Origin: JANNRR01 sp031401675
GTDB lineage: Bacteria > Pseudomonadota > Alphaproteobacteria > Rhodobacterales > Rhodobacteraceae
NCBI GenBank assembly: GCA_031401675.1
Contig: JANNRR010000105.1
Span: forward strand, 34,632-98,631
Direction: 5' to 3'
Length of the DNA: 64,000 nt
Shown: piece after piece, positions 16,708-25,753 of the stretch
Layout of the letters: each line of letters begins with the position of its first letter
Position numbering within the stretch: the first letter of the stretch is position 1
Made by a program: the position numbers and the translations under genes
The notes under the pieces: model-generated
Databases searched by the model: none
Told to the model about the DNA's origin: nothing
What the model saw: only the letters and a program-made list of their open reading frames with translations

Positions 16708-18515
16708 TCTACCGTGACGGATTTTGCGAGGTTGCGGGGCTGATCGACATCGGTGCCTTTGGCGATGGCGGTATAATAGGCCAGAAGCTGCGCCGGGATG
16801 GCGTAGAGGATCGGGGCCAGAAGCGGCGAAACCTCTGGCATCTGCAGGGTTTTCCAGGTGCCCTCGGCGGCTTCGCGCACCCCCTTGGCATCGGTGATCA
16901 ACAGGACCTGACCGTGGCGGGCCATGACTTCCTGCATGTTCGAGACGGTTTTTTCGAACAGGTGATCGCGCGGGGCCAGGACGATGACGGGAACCTGGCG
17001 GTCGATCAGGGCGATGGGGCCGTGCTTCAGTTCGCCGGAGGCATAACCTTCGGCATGGATGTAGCTGATTTCCTTCAGTTTCAGCGCGCCTTCGAGGGCG
17101 AGGGGGAACATGGCGCCGCGACCCAGGAACAGGATATCCTGCGCCTCGGCCAGCTTTTCGGCGATGGCGGCGATGTCGGGGGCGAGGCCGAGGGCGTGGT
17201 TCATCAGACCGGGCAGGTTGCGCAGCGCGGCATGGTGCCCGGCGCGGGCGGCCGGGGTCAGGCGGCCGCGCTGTTCGGCGGCCTGCAGCGCCAGGAGCGC
17301 CAGAACTGTCAGCTGGCAGGTAAAGGCCTTGGTCGAAGCGACACCCACTTCGACCCCCGCCAGGATCGGCAGGGCGATATCGGATTCGCGGGCGATGGAA
17401 GAAGTGGCGACGTTGACCACGGCGATGATTTTCGCAACCTTGTCACAGGCATAGCGCAGGGCGGCCAGAGTGTCGGCGGTTTCGCCGGATTGCGAGACGA
17501 AAAGCGCGTAGCTTTGGGGCGACAGCGGCGGCTCGCGGTAGCGGAATTCCGAGGCGATATCGACATCGACCGGCAGGCCGGCCAACTGCTCGAACCAGTA
17601 TTTCGCCACCATGCAGGCAAACGCGGCCGTCCCGCAGGCGACCAGGGTCAGGCGGTCGCAGGCGGTGAAATCGATCTGCGGCAGGGTGGTGGCGTCGCCG
17701 GACAGGTAGTGGTTCAGGGCGTCGCCGATCACGGTGGGCTGCTGCGCGATCTCTTTCGCCATGAAGTGTTTGTAGCCGCCCTTTTCGATGCGGGTGGCGT
17801 CGATCTGGATGGTGGTGACGGGGCGGTTGGCGCGGCGGCCGCCCGCGTCGAAGATCTGCACGCCGGCGCGGGTCACCTCGGCGCGGTCGCCTTCTTCCAG
17901 ATAGGTGATGCGGTCGGTCATCGGGGCGAGGGCGATGGCGTCGGAGCCCACGAACATTTCGCCGTTGCCGTAGCCTATGGCCAGGGGCGAGCCCTTGCGG
18001 GCGGCGATCAGCAGGTCCTCCTCGCCGTCGAACAGGAAGCACAGCGCAAAGGCCCCGTGCAGGCGGGCGATGGTGGCCTCGGCGGCCTGTCGCGGGGATT
18101 TGCCGCTGGCCATGTGGTGTCGGGCCAGGAGCACGATGGTTTCGGTATCGGTATCGGTTTGCGAGCCGATGCCTTCGGCCGCCATTTCCTGACGCAGGTC
18201 GCGAAAGTTCTCGATGATGCCGTTGTGCACGACGGCGACCGGGCCGGATTGATGCGGGTGCGCGTTGGTGACGGTGGCGGCCCCGTGCGTGGCCCAGCGG
18301 GTGTGGCCGATTCCGGCCTTGCCGGCCAGGGGTTCATGGACCAGAAGATCGGACAGATTGACCAGTTTGCCGACCGCCCGGCGCCGGTCGAGCCTGCCTT
18401 TGTTCACGGTGGCGATCCCGGCGGAATCATAGCCGCGATATTCGAGCCGTTTCAACGCTTCGACAATGATCGGCGCCACTTCATGGTCACCCAGGACCCC
18501 GACAATACCACACAT
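16704..18515 (-). CDS. glmS: Glutamine--fructose-6-phosphate aminotransferase
   Basis: 603 residues. It makes glucosamine-6-phosphate from fructose-6-phosphate and glutamine, the first step to UDP-GlcNAc. Catalytic Cys2 is in MCGIVG of the N-terminal glutaminase domain. Two SIS sugar-isomerase domains follow (VSQSGETADT at about residue 345, and GYASGELKHGPIALID). The C-terminal LAKSVTVE tail is conserved. The ATG overlaps the glmU stop as TAATG, which couples the two genes of one pathway. A full-length enzyme. Confidence 0.97.
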   Translation of the reverse strand: MCGIVGVLGDHEVAPIIVEALKRLEYRGYDSAGIATVNKGRLDRRRAVGKLVNLSDLLVHEPLAGKAGIGHTRWATHGAATVTNAHPHQSGPVAVVHNGIIENFRDLRQEMAAEGIGSQTDTDTETIVLLARHHMASGKSPRQAAEATIARLHGAFALCFLFDGEEDLLIAARKGSPLAIGYGNGEMFVGSDAIALAPMTDRITYLEEGDRAEVTRAGVQIFDAGGRRANRPVTTIQIDATRIEKGGYKHFMAKEIAQQPTVIGDALNHYLSGDATTLPQIDFTACDRLTLVACGTAAFACMVAKYWFEQLAGLPVDVDIASEFRYREPPLSPQSYALFVSQSGETADTLAALRYACDKVAKIIAVVNVATSSIARESDIALPILAGVEVGVASTKAFTCQLTVLALLALQAAEQRGRLTPAARAGHHAALRNLPGLMNHALGLAPDIAAIAEKLAEAQDILFLGRGAMFPLALEGALKLKEISYIHAEGYASGELKHGPIALIDRQVPVIVLAPRDHLFEKTVSNMQEVMARHGQVLLITDAKGVREAAEGTWKTLQMPEVSPLLAPILYAIPAQLLAYYTAIAKGTDVDQPRNLAKSVTVE

Positions 18516-19873
18516 TACTCGACCACTTTCTGCCGCAATACCTTTGCAGCTTTATACTTTTCGAACAATTTGCGCGCGAGGCCCGGTTTCACGACCTGTT
18601 TGGCGCGGGCGATGGCCAACGCATCGGCGGGCACGTTGTCGGAGATGACGGAACCGGTGGCGGTATAGGCACCCGCCCCGATGCTGACCGGTGCGACCAG
18701 CATGGTGTTGGAGCCGATGAAGGCCCGGGCCCCGATGTCGGTGCGGTGCTTGTTCACGCCGTCATAGTTGCAGGTCACAGTGCCAGCACCGATGTTGGCA
18801 GCCTCGCCGATATGGGCGTCGCCGATGTAGGTCAGGTGGTTGATCTTGGCACCGCGATCGACGATGGCATTCTTTACCTCGACAAAGTTGCCGATCCGCA
18901 CATCTTCGGCCAGTTCGGTGCCGGGGCGCAATCTGGCAAACGGGCCGACCACGGCCCCCCGGCTGATGTGGCAGCCTTCGAGGTGGCAAAAGGCCCGAAC
19001 TTCGGCACCCGATTCGATGGTGACGCCGGGACCGAAGACCACGTTCGGGCCGATCACCGCATCGCGCCCGACCACGGTGTCAAAGGCAAAGAACACGGTG
19101 TCCGGCGCGGTCAGGGTCACGCCGTTGTCCAGCGCCTCGGCGCGGGCGCGGGATTGAAAGGCGAATTCGGCGGCGGCCAGGTCGGCGCGGCTGTTGACGC
19201 CCAGGGTTTCCGCCTCGGGACAGGTGACAAAGGTGGCGGAAAGACCGCGGGCCCAGGCCAGTTCGACGATGTCGGTCAGGTAGTATTCGCCGGCGGCATT
19301 TTCGTTGCCGACAGCCGCCACCAGATCGAACAGGGTCTGGGTCGAAGCGCAGATCACGCCGGAATTGCACAGGGCAATTGTGCGCTGCGCGTCCGTTGCA
19401 TCCTTGTATTCCACGATCCGGCGCAAGAGCGGCCCCTCGGTAACCAGCCGGCCATAGCGACCGGGGTCGGCGGCGTGAAACCCGAGGACGACCACGGCAT
19501 GCTGCTGGCGGGCGGCCAGCATCGCCTGCAAGGTTTCCGGGCGGATGAAGGGGGTATCGGCGTAAAGCACGATGGTATCGCCGGGCGTGCCCGCCAGAAG
19601 TAGTGGTGCGGCCATCGAGACGGCATGGGCGGTGCCCTGTTGTTCGGCCTGTTCCACCACCGCTACGCGCACGTCCTGCGCCTGCGCCGCCACGGCGACC
19701 TCGGCCAGTCCGACACCGGCCACGACAACGATCTGGTCCGGATCGACGGCGGCACCAGCCTGCATTGCATGGGCCAGAAGCGGTGCGCCGGCCACATGAT
19801 GCAGGACCTTGGGCAGGTCGGAGTTCATTCTGGTACCCTGTCCGGCGGCGAGGATGATCAGGCTGACGGGCAT
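18515..19873 (-). CDS. glmU: Bifunctional UDP-GlcNAc pyrophosphorylase / GlcN-1-P acetyltransferase
   Basis: 452 residues. The N-terminal uridyltransferase has LAAGQGTRMNSDLPKVLH; the C-terminal left-handed beta-helix acetyltransferase shows hexapeptide repeats and NFVEVKNA, HLTYIGDAHIGEAANIGAG and NYDGVNKHRT. It catalyses the last two steps to UDP-GlcNAc. The start at MPVSLIILAAG is chosen; an in-frame ATG 120 bases upstream would add a basic, low-complexity leader encoded by a 17-bp DNA repeat. Co-transcribed with glmS. Confidence 0.97.
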   Translation of the reverse strand: MPVSLIILAAGQGTRMNSDLPKVLHHVAGAPLLAHAMQAGAAVDPDQIVVVAGVGLAEVAVAAQAQDVRVAVVEQAEQQGTAHAVSMAAPLLLAGTPGDTIVLYADTPFIRPETLQAMLAARQQHAVVVLGFHAADPGRYGRLVTEGPLLRRIVEYKDATDAQRTIALCNSGVICASTQTLFDLVAAVGNENAAGEYYLTDIVELAWARGLSATFVTCPEAETLGVNSRADLAAAEFAFQSRARAEALDNGVTLTAPDTVFFAFDTVVGRDAVIGPNVVFGPGVTIESGAEVRAFCHLEGCHISRGAVVGPFARLRPGTELAEDVRIGNFVEVKNAIVDRGAKINHLTYIGDAHIGEAANIGAGTVTCNYDGVNKHRTDIGARAFIGSNTMLVAPVSIGAGAYTATGSVISDNVPADALAIARAKQVVKPGLARKLFEKYKAAKVLRQKVVE

Positions 19874-19909
19874 GGGAGCGGCTCTTTTCTTTGGGCTGGT
19901 CTTTGGGTT

Positions 19910-19960
19910 GGCCCCGTTTTGGCGATGGGCCCGTTTTGGCGATGGCCCCGTTTTAGCGAT
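19910..19960. repeat. Three 17-bp tandem repeats upstream of glmU
   Basis: Units at 19910-19926, 19927-19943 and 19944-19960 share the core CCCGTTTTGGCGAT, with one G-to-A change in unit three. They lie 37 bases upstream of the glmU start in the glmU/gph divergent region. They may be a regulatory array or a slippage-prone satellite. Confidence 0.8.
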
Positions 19961-20049
19961 GGGCCGGGGCGTGGCAAGGGTGACGGCTAACAAAAGGCGT
20001 TACGCGACGTTACAGCAGGGGCGGCAAAAGCGCCAACAGGGGCGGCAGC

Positions 20050-20718
20050 GTGGGCAGAACAGCTATTTTTGATCTGGATGGAACCTTGGCAGATACCAGT
20101 GCCGATCTGCTGGCAGCGGCGAACGTGTGCTTTCGCGGGCAGGGTGACGGCGAGGTTCTTGGGCCAGGGGATGCAATGACGGCATTTCAGGGCGGGCGGG
20201 CGATGCTGCGCCTGGGATTGTCGCGGGTGCGGCCGGGCTGGACCGAGGCAGAGGTGGACGAGAAGTATCCGCTGCTGTTGCAGGCTTACGGCGAGAGCAT
20301 CGACCGCCACACGAGGCTGTATCCCGGGGTCGAGGCGGCCCTGACGCGGTTGCAGGCGACGGGCTGGCGGCTGGGCATCTGCACCAACAAGCCGGAGGCC
20401 TTGGCCGAAACGCTGATGCAGCGGCTTGGGGTGCGAGGGATGTTCGGGTCGTTGATCGGGGCCGATACGCTGGCGGTGCGCAAGCCGGATCCGGCACCTT
20501 ACCGCGCGGCGGTGGCGGCGTCGGGCGGCGCGGTGGCGCGGTCCATCCTGATCGGCGATACGGTGACGGACCGCGATACGGCGCGGGCGGCGGGGGTGCC
20601 GGTGGTGCTGGTAAGTTTCGGGCCGACCGGTCTGGCGGTGGCGGCGTTACAGCCCGATGCGATGCTGGATCATTTCGACCGTTTGCCGGACTTGCTGGAT
20701 ACCTTGACGCCGCATTGA
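20050..20718 (+). CDS. gph: HAD-family phosphoglycolate phosphatase
   Basis: 222 residues from a GTG. HAD motif I is FDLDGTLADT (nucleophile Asp at about residue 8). Motif II is within GICTNKPEAL, the conserved Lys is in VRKPDPAPY, and the acidic motif IV is in IGDTVTDRDTA. The cap insertion between motifs I and II is of the helical C1 type. Gph dephosphorylates 2-phosphoglycolate from DNA repair or photorespiration. Related HAD sugar phosphatases have similar motifs, so the substrate is a family-level call. Divergent from glmU. Confidence 0.85.
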   Translation: MGRTAIFDLDGTLADTSADLLAAANVCFRGQGDGEVLGPGDAMTAFQGGRAMLRLGLSRVRPGWTEAEVDEKYPLLLQAYGESIDRHTRLYPGVEAALTRLQATGWRLGICTNKPEALAETLMQRLGVRGMFGSLIGADTLAVRKPDPAPYRAAVAASGGAVARSILIGDTVTDRDTARAAGVPVVLVSFGPTGLAVAALQPDAMLDHFDRLPDLLDTLTPH

Positions 20719-20764
20719 CCGCCGCACGAGGGGCGGTCAGAATTGTACGCGCAAGGGGGCGATC

Positions 20765-21964
20765 ATGGAAAAATTCACCGGCAGTTTCACCCAGCAGGAA
20801 CCGATCCCCGAGGAAGGCATCGCGGCGGCAATGGCCGTGCTGCGGCATGGGCGTCTGCACCGCTATAACGTCGCCCCGGGCGAAGTGGCCGAAACCGCGT
20901 TGCTGGAGGAGGAGTTCGCCGCGTCTGTCGGCGCGCCCTATTGCCTGGCCGTGGCTTCGGGCGGTTATGCTCTGGGGGCGGCCCTGCGGGCGGTCGGGGT
21001 CGGGCCGGGCGACCGGGTTCTGTCCAATGCCTTCACGCTGGCACCGGTGCCGGGGGCGATTGCAGCCGTGAACGCGGTGCCGGTGTTTGTCGAGGTGACC
21101 GAGGCGCTGGTGCTGGACCTTGACGATCTGGCCGCCAAGGCGGCGGGCGCCGGGGTGCTGCTGCTCAGCCACATGCGCGGGCATATCTGCGACATGGACC
21201 GGCTGATGGCGATTTGCCGGGGGGCCGGGATCACGGTGATCGAGGATTGCGCCCATACCATGGGGGCAAGCTGGCGGGGCGTGCCGTCGGGGCGGCATGG
21301 GTTGGTGGGGTGCTATTCGACGCAGACCTACAAGCACATGAATTCTGGCGAGGGCGGGTTTCTGGTGAGCGACGATGCTGAAGTGATGGCGCGGGCGGTG
21401 ATGCTGTCGGGGTCATACATGCTGTACGGTCGGCACCGGGCGGCACCGCCGGCGGAAGTCTTTGACAACATCCGGTACGAGACGCCGAACGTGTCCGGGC
21501 GGATGGACAATCTGCGGGCGGCGATCCTGCGGCCGCAATTGCGGTTGCTGGCCGGGCAATGTGCGCGCTGGAACGAGCGCTACCGGACCGTCGAGGCCGG
21601 GCTGCAAGGCACGCCGGGGCTGACGGTGATCGCGCGCCCCGCCGAGGAGGCGTTCGTCGGGTCGTCGATCCAGGTCCTGCTGGCGGACTGGGCAGGGGAC
21701 GACGTGCGGACGGTGGTGGCACGGTGCGCGGCGCGCGGGGTCGAGCTGAAATGGTTCGGTGCTGCGGAACCGGTGGCCTTTACCTCGCGCCACGACAGTT
21801 GGCGCTACGCTCCGGTGCAGGCCCTGCCGCAAACCGACCGGGTGTTGGCGGGGCTTTTGGACATGCGGTTGCCGCTGACCTTCAGCCTGGAGGATTGCGC
21901 GCAGATCGCCCGGATCATTCGGGCCGAAGTGTCGGGTGTCTGGCAGGCGATGGCGGCGGCGTGA
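20765..21964 (+). CDS. DegT/DnrJ/EryC1/StrS-family PLP aminotransferase
   Basis: 399 residues. Fold-type I PLP enzyme with the DegT-family pattern: EEEFAASVGAPYCLAVASGG near the start, VIEDCAHTMGA (the Asp that contacts the pyridine nitrogen), and STQTYKHMNSGEGGF with the Schiff-base Lys. Family members aminate nucleotide-sugar keto groups or related substrates. No sugar-biosynthesis genes are next to it; the downstream gene overlaps by one base (TGATG) and encodes a crotonase. The natural substrate is therefore unknown. Confidence 0.85.
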   Translation: MEKFTGSFTQQEPIPEEGIAAAMAVLRHGRLHRYNVAPGEVAETALLEEEFAASVGAPYCLAVASGGYALGAALRAVGVGPGDRVLSNAFTLAPVPGAIAAVNAVPVFVEVTEALVLDLDDLAAKAAGAGVLLLSHMRGHICDMDRLMAICRGAGITVIEDCAHTMGASWRGVPSGRHGLVGCYSTQTYKHMNSGEGGFLVSDDAEVMARAVMLSGSYMLYGRHRAAPPAEVFDNIRYETPNVSGRMDNLRAAILRPQLRLLAGQCARWNERYRTVEAGLQGTPGLTVIARPAEEAFVGSSIQVLLADWAGDDVRTVVARCAARGVELKWFGAAEPVAFTSRHDSWRYAPVQALPQTDRVLAGLLDMRLPLTFSLEDCAQIARIIRAEVSGVWQAMAAA

Positions 21965-22746
21965 TGTATGAAACGCTGGTGCTTTCGGTCGATGCGCGCG
22001 GGGTTGCGACGCTGCGGCTGAACCGGCCCGACCAGCACAACACGCTGTCGGGGCGGATGATTGCGGACCTGACCGAAGCCGCGGCGGCGTTGGCGGCGGA
22101 TGCGGCGGTGCGGGTGGTGGTGCTGACCGGCACAGGCGGCAGTTTCTGTGCGGGCGGTGATCCGGAGTGGATGAAGGCGCAGGTGGCGGGGGATGCGGGG
22201 TCCCGTCGCGCGGCGGCAACCGGGCTGGCGATGATGTTGCACGCGCTGAACGGCTTGCCCAAGCCATTGATCGGGCGGGTGAACGGCGCGGCGTATGGCG
22301 GCGGGGTCGGGTTGTTGGCGGTATGCGACGCGGCGATCGGGGTGCAGGATGCGCTGTTCGGGCTGACCGAGACCCGGCTTGGCCTGATCCCGGCCACCAT
22401 CGGGCCCTATGTGCTGGCGCGGATCGGCGGCACGGTGGCGCGGCGCTATCTGATGGCAAGCCGGGTGTTCGGGGCGCAGGCGGCGGTTGACATGGGGCTA
22501 TTGGCCGGCGTGGTCGCGCCCGAGGCGCTGGACGGCGCCGTCGAGGCCGAGGTGCTGCCCTATCTTGCCTGCGCGCCGGGCGCGGTGGCCGAGGCGAAAT
22601 CGCTGATCCGCCGGTTGGCGGGGGCACCGGACGAAGCCCTGATTGCCGAGACAATTGAACGGCTTGTAAGGCGTTGGGAAACGGCCGAGGCCGCCGAGGG
22701 AATCGCGGCGTTTCTGGAAGGCCGCAAGCCGGAATGGGCGCTTTAG
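21964..22746 (+). CDS. Enoyl-CoA hydratase/isomerase, methylglutaconyl-CoA hydratase-like
   Basis: 260 residues. Crotonase fold with the oxyanion-hole segments GGSFCAGGDPEWM and NGAAYGGGVGLLAVCD, and TRLGLIPATIGPYVL preceded by a Glu. The last phrase is characteristic of LiuC-type methylglutaconyl-CoA hydratases of leucine breakdown. The start codon overlaps the aminotransferase stop, so the two are translationally coupled. No other leucine-degradation (liu) gene is in the window, so the pathway is uncertain. The longer open frame beginning at 21559 is out of frame with the aminotransferase and was not used. Confidence 0.85.
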   Translation: MYETLVLSVDARGVATLRLNRPDQHNTLSGRMIADLTEAAAALAADAAVRVVVLTGTGGSFCAGGDPEWMKAQVAGDAGSRRAAATGLAMMLHALNGLPKPLIGRVNGAAYGGGVGLLAVCDAAIGVQDALFGLTETRLGLIPATIGPYVLARIGGTVARRYLMASRVFGAQAAVDMGLLAGVVAPEALDGAVEAEVLPYLACAPGAVAEAKSLIRRLAGAPDEALIAETIERLVRRWETAEAAEGIAAFLEGRKPEWAL

Positions 22747-22858
22747 GCGCGTCTGGCACGGGATATCAGCTGTCGCGTGGACGCACGGCCCGCTGCTGTC
22801 ATTCGGCTGTCGGCAAGCTTTTGCCAAGCCTTTGCCAAGCCTGCGCAGCGGCAAATCA

Positions 22859-22901
22859 GCCGGAAACCGGCAAAGCCGGGGCATGGCCGCCGGTTTCCGG
22901 C
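22859..22901 (+). promoter_or_regulatory. Perfect 13-bp inverted repeat upstream of nuoA
   Basis: GCCGGAAACCGGC (22859-22871) and GCCGGTTTCCGGC (22889-22901) are exact reverse complements around a 17-base spacer. There is no T-run after it. It could act as a terminator-like hairpin for the crotonase gene, or as an operator or leader structure for nuo. Just upstream (22820-22842) an 11-base unit TTTGCCAAGCC occurs twice. Confidence 0.6.
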
Positions 22902-22910
22902 CCGCATTGG

Positions 22911-22939
22911 TTGACCGCGCCGGGGGGGCAAGGTAAACC
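22911..22939 (+). promoter_or_regulatory. Candidate nuo operon promoter
   Basis: TTGACC (22911-22916) and TAAACC (22934-22939) are 17 bases apart, about 50 bases upstream of the nuoA start and directly after the 13-bp inverted repeat. The -10 is a weak match, so this is tentative. Confidence 0.35.
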
Positions 22940-22991
22940 CGAAGCCAAGCCAGACCAGCACGCGTCATGCGTGAGCACGAGGGAGCTGACC

Positions 22992-23357
22992 GTGAGCCAG
23001 ATGCTTGCAGAATATCTGCCGATCATGATTTTCCTCGGGTTGGCAATTGGCTTGGGGCTGGTGCTTATTCTCGCGGCGGTTGTGCTGGCCGTGCGCAATC
23101 CGGACCCCGAGAAGCTTTCGGCCTATGAATGCGGGTTCAACGCGTTTGACGACGCCCGGATGAAGTTCGATGTGCGGTTCTATCTGGTGTCGATCCTGTT
23201 CATCATATTCGATCTGGAAGTGGCGTTCCTGTTCCCCTGGGCGGTGGCGTTCGGGGAAGGCAGCATGACGGCGTTCTGGTCGATGATGGTGTTTCTGGCG
23301 GTGCTGACCGTGGGCTTTGCCTATGAATGGAAGAAGGGAGCGCTGGAATGGCAGTGA
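22992..23357 (+). CDS. nuoA: NADH-quinone oxidoreductase subunit A
   Basis: 121 residues, three membrane helices. It is a membrane subunit of complex I next to the quinone cavity. NuoA marks are NPDPEKLSAYECGFNAFDDA (with the conserved Cys), MKFDVRFYLVSILFIIFDLE and FAYEWKKGALEW. The GTG at 22992 with AGGGAG upstream is preferred; an ATG at 23001 is the alternative. First gene of the complex I island; it overlaps nuoB by ten bases. Confidence 0.97.
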   Translation: MSQMLAEYLPIMIFLGLAIGLGLVLILAAVVLAVRNPDPEKLSAYECGFNAFDDARMKFDVRFYLVSILFIIFDLEVAFLFPWAVAFGEGSMTAFWSMMVFLAVLTVGFAYEWKKGALEWQ

Positions 23358-23905
23358 TCGCGGGGGCTGCGGCAGGGGTGCAGGCTGGTGCCAACACGGC
23401 CGCGGCCGACGCCGACGTTGCAGTGCGCGCCCTGAACGCCGACCTGCAGGACAAGGGCTTTCTGCTGACCTCGACCGAAGACATCATCAACTGGGCGCGG
23501 ATCGGTTCGCTGCACTGGATGACGTTCGGGTTGGCGTGCTGTGCTGTCGAGATGATGCATACCAGCATGCCGCGCTATGATCTGGAGCGGTTCGGGACCG
23601 CGCCCCGCGCGTCCCCGCGCCAGTCCGACCTGATGATCGTGGCCGGCACCCTGACCAACAAGATGGCCCCGGCGCTGCGCAAGGTCTATGACCAGATGCC
23701 GGAACCGCGCTATGTTATCAGCATGGGGTCCTGCGCCAACGGCGGCGGCTATTATCATTACAGCTACTCGGTGGTGCGCGGCTGCGACCGGATCGTGCCG
23801 GTGGATATCTATGTTCCCGGCTGCCCGCCGACTGCCGAGGCGCTGTTGTACGGCATCCTGCAATTGCAGCGGAAAATCCGCCGCACCGGCACCATCACCC
23901 GCTGA
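23348..23905 (+). CDS. nuoB: NADH-quinone oxidoreductase subunit B
   Basis: 185 residues. NuoB carries iron-sulfur cluster N2, the last electron donor to quinone. The tandem cysteines (LACCAVEMM), the Cys in MGSCANGGGYYHYSYS and the Cys in VPGCPP supply the cluster ligands. The first 30 residues (AGVQAGANTAAADADVAV) are a variable alanine-rich leader typical of alphaproteobacteria. GGGAG precedes the ATG at 23348, inside the nuoA end. Confidence 0.97.
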   Translation: MAVIAGAAAGVQAGANTAAADADVAVRALNADLQDKGFLLTSTEDIINWARIGSLHWMTFGLACCAVEMMHTSMPRYDLERFGTAPRASPRQSDLMIVAGTLTNKMAPALRKVYDQMPEPRYVISMGSCANGGGYYHYSYSVVRGCDRIVPVDIYVPGCPPTAEALLYGILQLQRKIRRTGTITR

Positions 23906-23912
23906 GGTCCCC

Positions 23913-24518
23913 ATGTCTGAAGCACTGAACGAGCTGGCCGAAATCATTGCCGCCAAGCGGGGCCAGGCGGTTGCGGGCTGGGCTGTGTCGTTTGGCGAGC
24001 TGGCCGTCGAGGTCCGGCTGGCCGGCATGGTCGAGTTTGCCGAGTTCCTGAAATCCGATGCCGCGTGCCGGTTTTCGACGCTGGTCGACATCACGGCGGT
24101 AGACCATCCGTCACGCCCGGCGCGCTATGATTTGGTCTATCACTTTCTGTCGATGTACCGGAACCACCGCATCCGGGTGAAGGTGCTGGTCGGCGAGCGG
24201 GATGTGGTGCCGTCGATCAACGCCAGTTTTCCGGCGGCAAACTGGTTCGAGCGGGAAGTCTTCGACATGTTCGGCATCCTGTTTTCCGGGCACCCCGACC
24301 TGCGGCGCATCCTGACCGACTACGGCTTTCGCGGGCATCCGCTGCGCAAGGATTTTCCGACCACGGGCTATACCGAGGTCCGTTATGACGAAGCCCAGAA
24401 GCGGGTGGTCTATGAGCCGGTGAAGCTGGTGCAGGAATACCGGCAGTTCGATTTCATGTCGCCGTGGGAGGGGGCTGAGTATATCCTGCCCGGCGACCAG
24501 AAGGCGGGGACCAAATGA
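23913..24518 (+). CDS. nuoC: NADH-quinone oxidoreductase subunit C
   Basis: 201 residues, the 30-kDa peripheral-arm subunit that packs against NuoD. Landmarks are STLVDITAVDHPSRPARYDL, NRHIRVK-like YRNHRIRVK, the signature NWFEREVFDMFGILFSGHPD and LTDYGFRGHPLRKDFP. NuoC and NuoD are separate genes here, as in Paracoccus and Rhodobacter, not fused as in E. coli. The stop overlaps the nuoD start. Confidence 0.97.
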   Translation: MSEALNELAEIIAAKRGQAVAGWAVSFGELAVEVRLAGMVEFAEFLKSDAACRFSTLVDITAVDHPSRPARYDLVYHFLSMYRNHRIRVKVLVGERDVVPSINASFPAANWFEREVFDMFGILFSGHPDLRRILTDYGFRGHPLRKDFPTTGYTEVRYDEAQKRVVYEPVKLVQEYRQFDFMSPWEGAEYILPGDQKAGTK

Positions 24519-25753
24519 TGGAAGGTGATTTGCGCCGCAACGCCTATGACGACGGGTCGATGGATATCGAGACCGGCGAACAGCGCATCCGCAATTTCAA
24601 CATCAACTTCGGTCCACAACACCCTGCAGCGCATGGCGTTCTGCGGCTGGTGCTGGAACTGGACGGCGAGATTGTCGAACGTTGCGACCCGCATATCGGG
24701 CTCTTGCACCGCGGCACCGAAAAGCTGATGGAATCAAGGACCTATCTGCAGAACCTGCCGTATTTCGACCGGCTGGACTATGTGGCGCCGATGAATCAGG
24801 AACATGCCTGGTGTCTGGCCATCGAAAAGCTGACCGGGGTTCAGGTGCCGCGCCGCGCATCCCTGATCCGGGTGCTGTTCTGCGAAATCGGCCGGGTGCT
24901 GAACCATCTGTTGAACGTCACCACGCAGGCGATGGATGTGGGCGCGCTGACGCCGCCGCTGTGGGGGTTCGAGGAACGCGAAAAGCTGATGGTTTTCTAT
25001 GAACGGGCTTGCGGCGCGCGGCTGCATGCCGCCTATTTCCGGCCCGGCGGGGTTCACATCGATCTGACGCCGCAACTGATTGACGATATCGACACCTGGG
25101 CAGTGGAGTTTCCGCGGGTGCTGGACGATATCGACGGTTTGCTGACCGAGAACCGGATTTTCAAGCAGCGCAACGCCGACATTGGGGTGATCACCGAGCA
25201 GGATATCCTCGACTGGGGATTTTCCGGGGTGATGGTGCGCGGCTCGGGTCTGGCCTGGGATTTGCGGCGCGCGCAACCCTATGAATGCTATGACGAGTTC
25301 GCGTTCAAGATACCGGTTGGCAAGAACGGCGACTGCTATGACCGCTATCTGTGCCGCATGGCCGAGATGCGGGAGTCGACCAGCATCATCCGGCAGGCGG
25401 TGGCCAAGCTGCGGGTGGAACCCGGCGACGTGCTGGCGCGCGGCAAGATCACGCCGCCGCCACGCGGCGAGATGAAGACCTCGATGGAGGCACTGATCCA
25501 TCATTTCAAGCTCTATACCGAGGGCTTCCACGTGCCGGCTGGCGAGATCTATGCCTGCGTTGAGGCCCCCAAGGGCGAGTTCGGGGTGTATCTGGTGGCC
25601 GACGGCACCAACAAACCCTACCGCGCCAAGATCAGGGCGCCGGGGTTCCTGCACCTGCAGGCGATCGACTTCATGTGCCGGGGGCACCAGTTGGCGGACG
25701 TGTCGGCCATCATCGGCTCGATGGATGTGGTGTTCGGGGAGATTGATAGGTGA
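24515..25753 (+). CDS. nuoD: NADH-quinone oxidoreductase subunit D
   Basis: 412 residues, the 49-kDa subunit that forms the quinone-binding site with NuoB. It derives from the NiFe-hydrogenase large subunit. Landmarks are NFGPQHPAAHGVLRL with the quinone-site His, LLHRGTEKLME, NYCR-like DRLDYVAPMNQEH and the C-terminal SMDVVFGEIDR. Starts with ATGATG overlapping the nuoC stop. The next gene begins within its stop codon (GTGA). Confidence 0.97.
   Translation: MMEGDLRRNAYDDGSMDIETGEQRIRNFNINFGPQHPAAHGVLRLVLELDGEIVERCDPHIGLLHRGTEKLMESRTYLQNLPYFDRLDYVAPMNQEHAWCLAIEKLTGVQVPRRASLIRVLFCEIGRVLNHLLNVTTQAMDVGALTPPLWGFEEREKLMVFYERACGARLHAAYFRPGGVHIDLTPQLIDDIDTWAVEFPRVLDDIDGLLTENRIFKQRNADIGVITEQDILDWGFSGVMVRGSGLAWDLRRAQPYECYDEFAFKIPVGKNGDCYDRYLCRMAEMRESTSIIRQAVAKLRVEPGDVLARGKITPPPRGEMKTSMEALIHHFKLYTEGFHVPAGEIYACVEAPKGEFGVYLVADGTNKPYRAKIRAPGFLHLQAIDFMCRGHQLADVSAIIGSMDVVFGEIDR

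Noticed and set aside
19910..19960. CRISPR-like array
   Set aside because: The units are directly adjacent with no spacers and only three copies, so this is a tandem repeat.
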